This document shows positions 53,222-62,703 of a stretch of 64,000 nucleotides of DNA, in pieces. How positions within the stretch are numbered: position 1 is the first letter of the stretch; each line of letters begins with the position of its first letter. The stretch is from Novispirillum itersonii subsp. itersonii ATCC 12639 (GTDB lineage: Bacteria; Pseudomonadota; Alphaproteobacteria; Rhodospirillales; Rhodospirillaceae). The stretch spans positions 276,970 to 340,969 of the forward strand of contig NZ_KB907339.1 of assembly GCF_000381985.1 (NCBI RefSeq), given 5' to 3'. The notes under the pieces were generated by a model that saw nothing but the letters and a program-made list of their open reading frames with translations, did not search any database and was not told the origin of the DNA. The position numbers and the translations under genes were made by a program.

Positions 53222-54646
53222 ATGTCCGCGAGCAAAGCCGGTACCACGGGTGACACCACGGGTATTCCGGCGTCTGTGGAGCCTGAGACACCGGGCGTCC
53301 AGACAACTGAAGACCTGATTTCCTGGATTCAGGAACGGGGCATTACTGAAGTCGAGTGTCTTGTCCCGGATATGGCCGGGGTGCCGCGCGGGAAGATCCT
53401 GCCCGCGCACAAATTCATTTCCGGCCTGCGCGACCGCGGCCTGCGCCTGCCGGAAAGCCTGTTCATCCAGACCATCACCGGGGATTACCCGGAAGAAGAT
53501 GTGATGGAGGACGTCGATCAGGATATGTATCTGCGCCCCGACCCGGCCACCGTGCGCGTTGTGCCGTGGTATAACGAGCCGACGGCGCAGGTGATCAACG
53601 ACTGTTTTTACCGCGACGGCAGCCCGGTGGACATGGCCCCCCGGCAGGTGCTGCGCCGCGTGCTGCGCCTGTATGAGGAAAAGAACTGGAAGCCGGTGAT
53701 CGCGCCGGAGCTGGAATTCTACCTCGTCAAAATCAACACCGATCCCGATTACCCGCTGGAGCCGCCGGTGGGCCGTTCCGGTCGCCCGGAAATCGGCCGT
53801 CAGGCCTTTGGCATCGACGCCGTCAACGAGTTCGATCCGCTGTTTGAGGACGTCTACGACTACGCCGAGGCGCAGGGGCTGGATGTTGACACCCTGCACC
53901 ATGAATCCGGCGCGGCGCAGATGGAGATCAACTTTGAGCATGGCGACCCGCTGAGTCTGGCCGATCAGGTGTTCCTGTTCAAGCGGACGGTCCACCAGAC
54001 CGCCCTGCGGCATAATGTGTACGCCACCTTCATGGCCAAGCCGTTGCAGGGCCAGCCGGGCAGCGCCATGCACATCCACCAGTCGGTGGTGGACGGGCTG
54101 ACCGGCAAAAGCCTGTTCATCACCGATGACGGGCTGGAAAGTGATCTGTTCCGCTGGCACATCGGCGGCCTGCAAAAGTATCTGCCGCAGGCGATGCTGC
54201 TGCTGGCCCCGCACGTCAACAGCTACCGCCGTCTGGTGAAAAACTTCTCGGCACCGATCAACATGCACTGGGGCCGGGATAACCGGACGGTCGGGCTGCG
54301 GGTGCCCAATTCCGACGCCCGCAATACCCGCATCGAAAACCGGCTGTCGGGGGCGGATGCCAACCCCTACCTTGCCATTGCCGCGTCGCTGCTGTGCGGT
54401 TATCTCGGCATGATTGACCGCCACGATCCGTCAAAGCCGATCAGCGGCTCGGGCTATACCAAGGCCCACGCCCTGCCGAAGCATCTGCCGGACGCGATTG
54501 AAAAGTTCCAGCAGGCCAAACGCCTGCATGACCTGTTCGGCGATACCTTCTGTTCTGCCTTCGCCGCCGTGAAGTGGGCGGAATGGGATGCCTATCAGGA
54601 TGTTATCAGCTCGTGGGAACGTGAGTTCCTGCTGCTGAACGTCTGA
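53222..54646 (+). CDS. Glutamine synthetase-family ligase (PuuA/GlnT-like)
   Basis: 474 residues. Compared with glnA it has a long N-terminus and conserved APELEFYLVK, GAAQMEINFEHGDPL, ATFMAKPLQGQPGSAMHIHQ, and NRTVGLRVPNSDARNTRIEN. The adenylylation motif of GSI-beta is absent. It fits gamma-glutamylpolyamine synthetase or glutamate-methylamine-ligase-like proteins. I start at 53222 with AGAGG upstream. No polyamine genes are adjacent, so the amine substrate is open. Confidence 0.85.
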   Translation: MSASKAGTTGDTTGIPASVEPETPGVQTTEDLISWIQERGITEVECLVPDMAGVPRGKILPAHKFISGLRDRGLRLPESLFIQTITGDYPEEDVMEDVDQDMYLRPDPATVRVVPWYNEPTAQVINDCFYRDGSPVDMAPRQVLRRVLRLYEEKNWKPVIAPELEFYLVKINTDPDYPLEPPVGRSGRPEIGRQAFGIDAVNEFDPLFEDVYDYAEAQGLDVDTLHHESGAAQMEINFEHGDPLSLADQVFLFKRTVHQTALRHNVYATFMAKPLQGQPGSAMHIHQSVVDGLTGKSLFITDDGLESDLFRWHIGGLQKYLPQAMLLLAPHVNSYRRLVKNFSAPINMHWGRDNRTVGLRVPNSDARNTRIENRLSGADANPYLAIAASLLCGYLGMIDRHDPSKPISGSGYTKAHALPKHLPDAIEKFQQAKRLHDLFGDTFCSAFAAVKWAEWDAYQDVISSWEREFLLLNV

Positions 54647-54776
54647 TCCGGCATCTGGGAACGGGTCTTTGCACAGTCTCGGGCGGGGCCGGAAGGTTCC
54701 GCCCGATTGCGTTCAGGCCCGGTAAAACGGCCATAAAACCCGGCAGATGCGCGCTGCCGGATGGGGAGGAACCGTT

Positions 54777-56009
54777 ATGACCACTGCTGCCACATCTGCC
54801 GCCCCGCCGGACGGGGCGCGGGCCGTCACCGCCTTTGCCGGGATTGCCCACTTTTTCAACCATCTGGTCGAGCCGGCCTTTTATGTGGTGGCGCTGGTGC
54901 TGCCGACGGTGTTTGGCATGCCGTATGAGGCGGTTCTGCCGCTGATTCTGGGCGGTAAGGTGCTGACCGGGCTGGCGGCACCGCTGGCCGGGTGGCTGGC
55001 TGACCGCTGGGGGACGCTGACCCTGATGGGGATTTATTTCTTCGGGATGGGGCTGGCGATCATCGCCACCGGCCTGAGCCAGACGCCATGGCAGATGGCG
55101 GCGGCGCTGGCGGCCTGGGGGCTGTTTGCCGCCATTTATCACCCGGTCGGTATCGCCTGGGTGATTTCAGCCTCGGCCCGGCAGGGTAAGGCGCTGGGGG
55201 TTAACGGGGTGTTTGGCAGCCTTGGCCCGGCGCTGGGGGCGGTGATGGCCGGGGCGCTGATTGACGGTTTCGGCTGGCGGGCGGCTTTCATGGTGCCGGG
55301 GCTGGCCCTGCTGGTGACCGGCGTGTTGTTCACGCAGGCGGCCCGGGCCGGGCGCATTCCCGCCGGGGAAGGCCGCCGCCGCGATGGTGCGGCAGCGGCT
55401 GACGGAACGGCCCCGGACGGATGGCAGCGGGCCTTTGTGCTGCTGGCCCTGTCGATGGTGTGCGGGGGCCTGATTTATCAGTCAACGCAGGCTGCTTTGC
55501 CCAAGCTGTTTGAAGAGCGGGCGGTGGGCGATGCCCTGTCCGGCGGGCTGCTGGGGGATGGCGCGTTCGGCCCCGGTCTGGCGGTGATGCTGGTCTATGG
55601 CTTTGCGGCTGTCATGCAGGTTGCCTGCGGGGTGCTGGCCGACCGCTACCCGCTGAAGTGGGTGTATCTGGGCACCCTGATGTTGCAGGCGCCGTTGCTG
55701 GCACTGGCAACGCTGGCCAGCGGCCTGCCCCTGCTGGGGGCGGTGATGCTGATGGTGATGCTGAATACCGGCAGTTTTCCGGCAGAAAATGCGCTGATTG
55801 CCCGGTTTACCCCATCCCGCTGGCGGGGCACGGTGTTTGGCGGCAAATATCTGCTGTCGTTTGGCATCAGCAGTCTTGGGGTGCCGATGGTGGCGCTGCT
55901 GCGCGGCTGGACCGGTGATTTTACCTTGTTGCTGTCCCTGCTGGCCGGGGCGGCGGCCTTTGCCGGACTGATTTTGCTGCTGTTGCCGGACCCGCCGGAA
56001 AAGGCATGA
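54777..56009 (+). CDS. Major facilitator superfamily transporter
   Basis: A 410-residue inner-membrane protein with about 12 hydrophobic segments. The loop GWLADRWGTLTLMGIYFFGM is the MFS motif A, and a central loop (AARAGRIPAGEGRRRDGAAA) splits the halves; the second half repeats the pattern with GVLADRYPLKWVYLG. GGGGAGGAACC lies before the ATG at 54777. Substrate cannot be inferred. It follows the GS-like gene by about 130 bp and may share its transcript. Confidence 0.85.
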   Translation: MTTAATSAAPPDGARAVTAFAGIAHFFNHLVEPAFYVVALVLPTVFGMPYEAVLPLILGGKVLTGLAAPLAGWLADRWGTLTLMGIYFFGMGLAIIATGLSQTPWQMAAALAAWGLFAAIYHPVGIAWVISASARQGKALGVNGVFGSLGPALGAVMAGALIDGFGWRAAFMVPGLALLVTGVLFTQAARAGRIPAGEGRRRDGAAAADGTAPDGWQRAFVLLALSMVCGGLIYQSTQAALPKLFEERAVGDALSGGLLGDGAFGPGLAVMLVYGFAAVMQVACGVLADRYPLKWVYLGTLMLQAPLLALATLASGLPLLGAVMLMVMLNTGSFPAENALIARFTPSRWRGTVFGGKYLLSFGISSLGVPMVALLRGWTGDFTLLLSLLAGAAAFAGLILLLLPDPPEKA

Positions 56010-56025
56010 CCATTACGTCATCTAA

Positions 56026-56077
56026 ATTCCCTATAGGCTAATACTTTTGCGCATCAGGAATCTTGATTCCTTATAGG
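56026..56077. promoter_or_regulatory. Two ATTCCYTATAGG repeats upstream of the chemoreceptor gene
   Basis: ATTCCCTATAGG (56026-56037) and ATTCCTTATAGG (56066-56077) are 40 bp apart, about four helical turns, with a CCTATAGG palindrome in the first. The position between genes suggests an operator for the downstream gene. Confidence 0.4.
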
Positions 56078-56233
56078 ACATATCACGAAACTTTCGGTAC
56101 TGTTTCTCTCTGTCCGGGTGGTTTTATTGCGCCCGGTGCGACCACGTCACCGGCCCGGATAAGAGGCCGGGGCGGAACAGGGGCCGGACCCGCACACAGG
56201 GACCGGCAGGAAACAGGCCAAGAGGATCAGGAT

Positions 56234-57703
56234 ATGGCAGCCTTGGATGTGCCAGAGTTGAATGCTCTGCGGCAGAACCTCAGCCGCATACTTTTTCCGG
56301 TGATGTGGGCGCATGTGGCGGCGGCAGGGCTGCTGGCACAGGCGGTCGGCGGATCGGTTGAAACCGCGCTGGCTGTTTCCGGCGGGGTGGCGCTGGCGGG
56401 CACGGTGGCCCGGCGGCAGGATCCGGTCGGCCTGCCGTTCCGGCTGGCCAGCGCGCTGATCATGGCGGTGCTGCCGGTGCTGTTTACGGCGCTGACGGCG
56501 GGCACACCGTGGCAGGACCATGCACGGATGTATTTTTTCCCGCTGCTGGCGGCGACGGCGATCTGGTGCGACTGGCGGGTGACCTGCCTGATGGTGGCGG
56601 CCAGCCTGATGATGCTGACCGCCGGGGTGGCGGCTTTGCCCGGTGTGCTGTACCCGCCGCAGGCCGGTCTGGCTGATGTGGGCATCCATGCGCTGGTGAT
56701 GGCGTTTGAGGCCGGGCTGCTGATCCGCCTGACCCACCGGGTGCGGCAGTCCTTCACCGCAGCGGCGCAGTCGGTGGCGCAGGCGCGGCAGGCGCTTGTT
56801 CAGGCCGAGCACCACGCCGGAGAGGTGGAGGCTGCCCGCCGCACTCACGAGACACGGGGCAACACGGTCAGCAGTATTGCCCGCGAATTTGATGCCGCAG
56901 CGGAAGAATTGCTGGCCCGGGTGCTGCATTCGGCGCAGGGGCTGGAGAGCGCAGCCCGCAGCATGGCCGGGGTGGCAGACCTGACGGCGGACCGCACCCG
57001 CGCCGTCTCGGTTGCCTCTGACAGTGCCAGTGCCAGGGTCCGCAGTGTGGCGGCGGCGGCGGAGGGGATGAACACCTCCATCGGCCGGGTGGCGGAACAG
57101 ATCTCGCGGGCGGCGGCGATTGCCGGGCAGGCTTGCGCGGCAGCCGATCATTCCACCCGCACGGTGACCAGCCTCAGCCGGGCGGTGACGGAAATCGGGG
57201 CGGTGGTGCGGGTGATCACCGACATCGCCGACCGCACCAATCTGCTGGCCCTGAACGCGACGATCGAAGCGGCCCGCGCCGGGAATGCGGGCAAGGGCTT
57301 TGCCGTGGTTGCCAACGAGGTCAAGCTGCTGGCGAACCAGACCGCCCGGGCCACCGGCACCATTGCCGCCCAGATTGAGACAGTGCAAGACGCCACCGGG
57401 CAGGCGGTGCGGGCGATAGGCGACATCAGCCGCACCATTGCCGACATCAGCGCCATCAGCTCCGCCATTCTTGAGACGGTGGAGCAGCAGGCCGCCGCCA
57501 CCACCGAGATCGCCCGGCAGGCGGAACATGCCGCCGGAAATACCGACGATGTGGCGGGGACGATCGGCGAGGTCGCAGCCTCCACCGCCGAAACCGGGCG
57601 CACTGCCGGGGTGGTGCTGACGGCGGCGGAAGACCTGTCAGAGGTGGCCGACAGCCTGCGCCGGACGCTGGCGCGCTTCCTCGGGCAGCTGCAAACCGCA
57701 TAA
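56234..57703 (+). CDS. Methyl-accepting chemotaxis-type protein with polytopic membrane region
   Basis: 489 residues. The first ~180 hold about six hydrophobic segments and no periplasmic sensor domain. After a coiled coil ([20 protein letters not shown]) comes the MCP signalling domain with the hairpin tip [40 protein letters not shown]. No HAMP domain was noticed. It would relay a membrane or internal signal to CheA/CheW. AGGATCAGGAT precedes the ATG at 56234. Confidence 0.9.
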   Translation: MAALDVPELNALRQNLSRILFPVMWAHVAAAGLLAQAVGGSVETALAVSGGVALAGTVARRQDPVGLPFRLASALIMAVLPVLFTALTAGTPWQDHARMYFFPLLAATAIWCDWRVTCLMVAASLMMLTAGVAALPGVLYPPQAGLADVGIHALVMAFEAGLLIRLTHRVRQSFTAAAQSVAQARQALVQAEHHAGEVEAARRTHETRGNTVSSIAREFDAAAEELLARVLHSAQGLESAARSMAGVADLTADRTRAVSVASDSASARVRSVAAAAEGMNTSIGRVAEQISRAAAIAGQACAAADHSTRTVTSLSRAVTEIGAVVRVITDIADRTNLLALNATIEAARAGNAGKGFAVVANEVKLLANQTARATGTIAAQIETVQDATGQAVRAIGDISRTIADISAISSAILETVEQQAAATTEIARQAEHAAGNTDDVAGTIGEVAASTAETGRTAGVVLTAAEDLSEVADSLRRTLARFLGQLQTA

Positions 57704-57814
57704 CCCTGCACCCTGTCATTGTTTTGCCATCTTTCCCGAAGAGTTAAGACCTGCCGGGCCACAGGAGCGTGAGGCCCGGCAGGACTGAAACACTGTGTGG
57801 GGTGGGGTGGAGCG

Positions 57815-58912
57815 ATGCGGGATCCACGGATTGATTTCTGGCGCGGTCTGGCGCTGGTGTTCATTTTCTGGGATCACATCCCCGGCAACCGGCTGGGGGA
57901 GCTGACGCTGCGCAACATCGGCCTGTCCGATGCGGCGGAGCTGTTTGTGTTTCTGGCCGGGTTCGGCGCGGCGAAGGCATGGGGGCCGCTGCTGCTGCGG
58001 CAGGGGTATGCGGTGGCCTGCCAGCGGATTCTGAAGCGGGCGGCAACCCTGTATGTGGCCCATATCTTTCTGATGGTGCTGCTGATGGCGGTGGTGTTTG
58101 TCGCCAATGCCCATGTTGAGACCCGTGATTTTATCAGCGAGATGCATCTTGAGACGTTTCTGACGGCACCGGACCGGGTGCTGGTCGATGCAGTGCTGCT
58201 GCGCTTCCGGCCAGTGCTGCTGGACCCGTTGCCGCTGTATATTGTGCTGGTGCTGGCGATGGGGGCGGCGCTGCCGCTGCTGGTGCATCGCCCGCTGCTG
58301 CTGCTGGCACTGTCCGGGCTGCTGTATGCGCTGTGGCCGGATCTGCGCTGGCCGTCACGGTTTGGGGATCCCGGCTGGTTTTTCAATCCGCTGGCGTGGC
58401 AGTTCCTGTTTTTCATCGGGGCGCTGGCGGCACTGCACGGGCAGCGCCTGACCGGCCTGCTGGCGTCGCGCCCGGCGCAGGCGGCGGCGGCGATGCTGCT
58501 GGTGGCCGCGGCGGCGCTGGCCTTCAGCTGGCGGGTGCCGGACCTGCATGACCAGGTGATGCCGCAGGCGGTGGCACACTGGCTGTACCCGATTGATAAA
58601 ACCAATCTGGATATCCTGCGGCTGATCCATTTTCTGCTGCTGGCATGGCTGGCGGCGGTGTGGGTGCCTGCCGGGCGGTGGACTGCGGCGCTGCCCGCCC
58701 GGCTGTTGCAGGCGATGGGGCGGCGGTCGTTGCCGGTGTTCTGCGCCGGGGTGGTGCTGGTGCCGGTGGCGGATGCACTGGCGACCGTGGCGGGATCGAC
58801 GCTGATGGCTGATCTGCTGGTCGGGTTTGGTGGTTTTGCCGCGATGGCGGTGCTGGCGCTGGTGCTGGACTGGTTCGCCCGCCCGCTGCCCACCCCCCGC
58901 CCGGCGGTCTGA
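57815..58912 (+). CDS. opgC: OpgC-type membrane acyltransferase
   Basis: A 365-residue protein with about ten hydrophobic segments, like OpgC, which succinylates periplasmic glucans. RDPRIDFWRGLALVFIFWDH is the OpgC/acyltransferase 3 start, and DAAELFVFLAGFGAAKAWGP and LDPLPLYIVLVLAMGAALPL are typical. I start at the ATG at 57815 with GGAG upstream. OpgG/OpgH are not in the window. Confidence 0.82.
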   Translation: MRDPRIDFWRGLALVFIFWDHIPGNRLGELTLRNIGLSDAAELFVFLAGFGAAKAWGPLLLRQGYAVACQRILKRAATLYVAHIFLMVLLMAVVFVANAHVETRDFISEMHLETFLTAPDRVLVDAVLLRFRPVLLDPLPLYIVLVLAMGAALPLLVHRPLLLLALSGLLYALWPDLRWPSRFGDPGWFFNPLAWQFLFFIGALAALHGQRLTGLLASRPAQAAAAMLLVAAAALAFSWRVPDLHDQVMPQAVAHWLYPIDKTNLDILRLIHFLLLAWLAAVWVPAGRWTAALPARLLQAMGRRSLPVFCAGVVLVPVADALATVAGSTLMADLLVGFGGFAAMAVLALVLDWFARPLPTPRPAV

Positions 58913-59248
58913 AAACCGGAAGTACGGCGGAGCCGTGCCTACTGGCCCATTGAGGGCCCGTGGGCGTGTGGGCCCATGAGGCAAGGGGGGCGGCAAGGGG
59001 GGGGCGGATGCCCCCGCCCGCCGTTTTGAGGGGCAAAGACCAAAATCCCAGACACCCAAAAACCTCTCTTCCCGGCAGCCGGGCTGGACGGATCAGCCTG
59101 CTTGGTCTATACCCTGTCCCATCACCGGACGGGGTGCCGCACCGGGTTCTGAACCTACCCGGGTGGGCAGGCTGGCGGGAGAGGCCAGAAGAACCGGGGC
59201 AGACCGTCCGCCGCCTGTCTGTTCCGGGCCAACTTCAGGAAAGCCGCC
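58913..59248. repeat. REP-like palindromic spacer between opgC and fumarase
   Basis: No gene. Includes ACTGGCCCATTGAGG (58941-58955), repeated with one change at 63986-64000, and GGGCGGATGCCC near 59002, repeated at 63918-63929. CAGGAAAGCCGCC before 59249 is the fumarase ribosome region. Confidence 0.6.
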
Positions 59249-60859
59249 ATGATCGACGCCGCCTTTGCCGAGATGTTTCCGCTGTCCGATGACACCACCC
59301 CGTACCGCAAGCTGGATGGCGATTTCGTCACCACTGAAAAGTTTGCCGGTCAGGATATGGTGGTGGTTGACCCGCAGGCGCTGACCCGGCTGTCGGCCGA
59401 GGCTTTCCGCGATGTGTCCCACCTGCTGCGCCCCGGCCATCTGGCCCAGCTGCGCGCCATCATCGACGACCCGGAAGCGTCGCCGAATGACCGCTTTGTG
59501 GCGCTGGAGCTGCTGAAGAACGCCAATATCTCCGCCAGCGGTATTCTGCCGATGTGTCAGGATACCGGTACGGCCATCATTATGGGCAAGAAAGGCCAGC
59601 GGGTCTGGACCGGGGCCAATGATGCCCTGTACCTGTCCGAAGGGGTGGCTGAGGCCTATACCCGCCTCAACCTGCGTTACTCGCAGATGAGCCCGGTGAA
59701 CGCCTTTGACGAGGTGAACACCGGCAACAACCTGCCGGCCCAGATCGACCTGTACGCCACCGAAGGCGGTGCCTACAAGTTCATGTTCATGGCCAAGGGC
59801 GGCGGCTCGGCCAACAAAACCTTCCTGTTTCAGGAAACCAAGGCCGTACTCAACCCGGCCAGCATGGAAAAGTTCCTGCGTGAGAAGGTGCAGTACCTTG
59901 GTACCTCGGCCTGCCCGCCGTACCATCTGGCGGTGGTGATCGGCGGGACCTCTGCTGAAACCGCGCTGAAGACGGTCAAGCTGGCGTCCGCCCGCTACCT
60001 CGACGGTCTGCCGACCAAGGGTGGCAAGTTCGGCCATGCCATCCGCGATCTGGAGCTGGAACAGCAGATTCTGGAGATGACCCGCACGCTGGGCATCGGT
60101 GCCCAGTTCGGCGGCAAGTATTTCTGTCACGATGTGCGGGTGATCCGCCTGCCGCGCCACGGTGCCAGCTGTCCGGTCGCCATCGGCGTGTCCTGCTCGG
60201 CTGACCGCCAGATGTGGGGCAAGATCACCAAGGACGGCCTGTTCCTTGAGGCGCTGGAAACCGATCCGGCCAAGTACATGCCTGAAGTGCGGATTGATAA
60301 GCTGTCGGAAACCGTGGTCAACATCGACCTCAACCAGCCGATGGACCAGATCCGCGCCACCCTGTCGCAGTACCCGATCAAGACCCGCGTCAACCTGACC
60401 GGCACCATGATCGTCGCCCGTGACATCGCCCACGCCAAGCTGAAGGAACGGCTGGATTCCGGGGCCGGGCTGCCGGACTACTTCAAGAACCATCCGGTGT
60501 ATTACGCCGGTCCGGCCAAGACCCCGGAAGGGTATGCCTCGGGCTCGTTCGGGCCGACCACCGCCGGGCGCATGGATGCCTATGTTGACCTGTTCCAGAA
60601 GCATGGCGGGTCGATGGTGATGGTCGCCAAGGGCAACCGCGGGCAGGCGGTGACCGATGCCTGTAAGGCGTACGGCGGTTTCTACCTCGGGTCCATCGGC
60701 GGGGCGGCGGCCCAGCTGGCCCAGCAGTCGATCAAGAAGGTTGAGGTGCTGGAATACCCGGAACTGGGGATGGAAGCGGTGTGGAAGATCGAGGTGGAAA
60801 ACTTCCCGGCTTTTGTCATCGTCGATGACAAGGGCAACGACTTCTTCAAGCAGCTCTGA
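59249..60859 (+). CDS. fumA: Class I fumarate hydratase (4Fe-4S)
   Basis: It interconverts fumarate and malate in the TCA cycle with an oxygen-sensitive [4Fe-4S] cluster. The 536-residue single chain joins the usual alpha and beta parts. The cluster cysteines are in [21 protein letters not shown] and [12 protein letters not shown]. The C-terminal part has [36 protein letters not shown] and [21 protein letters not shown] symmetric terminator lies about 115 bp downstream. Confidence 0.95.
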   Translation: MIDAAFAEMFPLSDDTTPYRKLDGDFVTTEKFAGQDMVVVDPQALTRLSAEAFRDVSHLLRPGHLAQLRAIIDDPEASPNDRFVALELLKNANISASGILPMCQDTGTAIIMGKKGQRVWTGANDALYLSEGVAEAYTRLNLRYSQMSPVNAFDEVNTGNNLPAQIDLYATEGGAYKFMFMAKGGGSANKTFLFQETKAVLNPASMEKFLREKVQYLGTSACPPYHLAVVIGGTSAETALKTVKLASARYLDGLPTKGGKFGHAIRDLELEQQILEMTRTLGIGAQFGGKYFCHDVRVIRLPRHGASCPVAIGVSCSADRQMWGKITKDGLFLEALETDPAKYMPEVRIDKLSETVVNIDLNQPMDQIRATLSQYPIKTRVNLTGTMIVARDIAHAKLKERLDSGAGLPDYFKNHPVYYAGPAKTPEGYASGSFGPTTAGRMDAYVDLFQKHGGSMVMVAKGNRGQAVTDACKAYGGFYLGSIGGAAAQLAQQSIKKVEVLEYPELGMEAVWKIEVENFPAFVIVDDKGNDFFKQL

Positions 60860-60974
60860 TCCGTCGCGCCGGTTGCAGGGGCAGGGGGGCATCGCCCCCG
60901 CCCGAACCGGGGGAGGTCACAGCTCCCCCCCCCTCCCTTGGTATGGCCGGACCGTTTCAGCTCACGTTAACAAT

Positions 60975-61026
60975 AATGCCTCCGGTATCAGTCCTTTGGT
61001 CTGATCCGGGGGCATTGTTGTTTTCC
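60975..61026. terminator. Long symmetric terminator after fumarase
   Basis: AATGCCTCCGG-T-ATCAG pairs with CTGAT-CCGGGGGCATT (16 pairs, one bulge), followed by GTTGTTTTCC. A strong stem; termination of fumA transcripts is likely. Confidence 0.75.
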
Positions 61027-61117
61027 GGATTTGTAATCATCGTAAATGGAGATCGGAAAAACCGGTTGTTTTGTTTGAAAAGTGCCGGGATTCTCCGGTT
61101 TTCTGTGGTGTCGGTGA

Positions 61118-61147
61118 TTGACGGATGCGTCAGGCGGTGCCTACACT
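61118..61147 (+). promoter_or_regulatory. Sigma-70 promoter of the HU gene
   Basis: TTGACG (61118-61123), 18-bp spacer, TACACT (61142-61147), about 75 bp before the ATG. Confidence 0.6.
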
Positions 61148-61224
61148 TTCGCCTCAGACCATGTGCCGGGGCGAAACCCGGCCTTTTCCAATCTCGGCCT
61201 CTATGAAGACCAAGGGAGCTTCCC

Positions 61225-61497
61225 GTGAACAAAAATGACCTGATTGCCGCTATTGCCGATAAAAGCGGCCTGTCGAAGACGGATGCCGGTAAGGCGCTTG
61301 ACGCCACGCTGTCAGCGATCACCGATGCGCTGAAGGCCGGGGACGATGTGCGTCTGGTCGGCTTCGGCACTTTCGAGGTGGCGGAGCGTGCGGCCAGCGA
61401 AGGCCGCAATCCGCGCACCGGCGACCCGATCACCATTCCGGCGTCGAAGCAGCCGAAGTTCAAGGCCGGTAAGGGCCTGAAGGATGCGGTGCAGTAA
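61225..61497 (+). CDS. hupB: DNA-binding protein HU
   Basis: A 90-residue nucleoid protein that bends DNA non-specifically. [20 protein letters not shown] opens with the dimerisation helices, and the signature [20 protein letters not shown] is followed by [20 protein letters not shown]. Length and motifs are exactly those of HU rather than IHF. Ribosome site AAGGGAG. Confidence 0.96.
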   Translation: MNKNDLIAAIADKSGLSKTDAGKALDATLSAITDALKAGDDVRLVGFGTFEVAERAASEGRNPRTGDPITIPASKQPKFKAGKGLKDAVQ

Positions 61498-61567
61498 GGC
61501 ACCCCGGTGACCGCCTTTTCCCCGATGGTCTGGGAGCCGCCGGGGGAGAGGGGACATCAGAAATGAC

Positions 61568-61599
61568 ATCACCCCGGCGCGCACGGCCGCCGGGGTGAT
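61568..61599. terminator. Hairpin between the convergent HU and greB genes
   Basis: ATCACCCCGGCG pairs perfectly with CGCCGGGGTGAT (12 bp). A second short stem (ATCCGG/CCGGAT) follows. No T-tract; probably a bidirectional barrier. Confidence 0.5.
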
Positions 61600-61647
61600 G
61601 CTGTATCCGGGTCTGTAAAACCGGATCTGGAGACAGGCGGGGTGGGA

Positions 61648-62190
61648 TCAGTCCGGGTAGCGGATTTCCAGCACTTCCAGCATATCGGTCCCGGCGGGGG
61701 TGCGTACCGGCACGGTGTCGCCGATCCCGGCTTTCATCAGGGCTTTCGCCACCGGGGACAGCCATGAGATGCTGCCGACGGTCATATCGGCCTCATCCTG
61801 CCCGACGATGGTGACGGTCACCTCTTCATCGCGGGTGTTGACATAGGTGACGGTGGCCCCGAAGAACACCTGCCTGCGGTTTTTCTGCTGTGAGGGGTCA
61901 ACCACCTCGGCGCAGTCCAGCCGCTTGGTCAGAAAGCGGATGCGGCGGTCAATCTCGCGCAGGCGCTTTTTACCATAGATATAGTCCCCGTTCTCTGACC
62001 GGTCGCCATTGGCGGCAGCGCGGGAGACCGCCTCGACCACCTTGGGGCGTTCCTGCGTCCACAGGGTTTTGTATTCCCCGCGCAGGCGCTCCAGCCCGTG
62101 CGGGGTGATCAGGTTGCGCGGCGGCGGCGGGGCATCCCCGGCCTGTGCCTGTGCCGGGGCGGCGGCTGCTTTGGGGGGCATACGGCGCAT
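61648..62190 (-). CDS. greB: Transcription elongation factor GreB
   Basis: It rescues backtracked RNA polymerase by stimulating transcript cleavage. 180 residues: an unusual Ala/Pro leader (~25 residues), then the coiled coil TPHGLERLRGEYKTLWTQER with the acidic tip in RSENGDYIYGKKRLREIDRR, and the C-terminal FKBP-like domain with VGQDEADMTVGSISWLSPVA. It follows the ydcH-like gene by five bases, so the two are co-transcribed. Confidence 0.93.
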   Translation of the reverse strand: MRRMPPKAAAAPAQAQAGDAPPPPRNLITPHGLERLRGEYKTLWTQERPKVVEAVSRAAANGDRSENGDYIYGKKRLREIDRRIRFLTKRLDCAEVVDPSQQKNRRQVFFGATVTYVNTRDEEVTVTIVGQDEADMTVGSISWLSPVAKALMKAGIGDTVPVRTPAGTDMLEVLEIRYPD

Positions 62191-62195
62191 GGGCG

Positions 62196-62405
62196 TCAGG
62201 CGATAATGTCAGGCAGCATCGCGCTTTCCAGCTTGATGATCTCATCCTTCAGGATCAGCTTGCGCTTTTTCAGGCGGGACACCTGCAACTGGTCAAACGG
62301 CATCTGCTCCGTCAGGCGGGCGATCACGTCATCCAGATCCCGGTGTTCGGTCTTCAATTCCGCCAGTCTGGCCAGCAGCCGGGACTGGGTTTCGTCGTCG
62401 ATCAT
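62196..62405 (-). CDS. YdcH/DUF465 family small protein
   Basis: A 69-residue, mostly coiled-coil protein. LAELKTEHRDLDDVIARLTE and FDQLQVSRLKKRKLILKDEI match DUF465. Function is unknown in the family. Just upstream of greB. Confidence 0.85.
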   Translation of the reverse strand: MIDDETQSRLLARLAELKTEHRDLDDVIARLTEQMPFDQLQVSRLKKRKLILKDEIIKLESAMLPDIIA

Positions 62406-62703
62406 GCTTGTTTTTAACCCTGCTGAAAACGGGGTGGGGGCGGAAAATGCCGCCGACCGGAACAGACTATACCAATTTTCAGGAAAAATAGGGCAGGATT
62501 TACAGGCCCGTCAGCGGTATGTCCGGCGAAAACCGTACGGCGGTCATGGGAATGCCACTGGAGCATTCGCGCCGGACGCGGTATGGCTTATGGGGCGGGG
62601 TGGGACTGCGGTACCGCATGCCCCCGGTTTTCTTCCTGATTACCAGGTTTCTTCCTGATGACCCGGTTTCCCCCTGATGACAGTGTGATGAAAGGACCAG
62701 CGG
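62406..62703. other. Divergent spacer between ydcH and pfk
   Basis: About 300 bp with promoter regions for both directions. The only notable structure is a direct repeat TTTCTTCCTGAT...CC (62631-62642 and 62649-62660). No gene is seen. Confidence 0.45.

Larger units (their letters stand above)
60860..61224. other. Intergenic region between fumarase and HU genes
   Basis: It contains GC-rich REP-type repeats (60880-60945), the terminator at 60975-61026 and the HU promoter at 61118-61147. No gene is seen. Confidence 0.6.
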
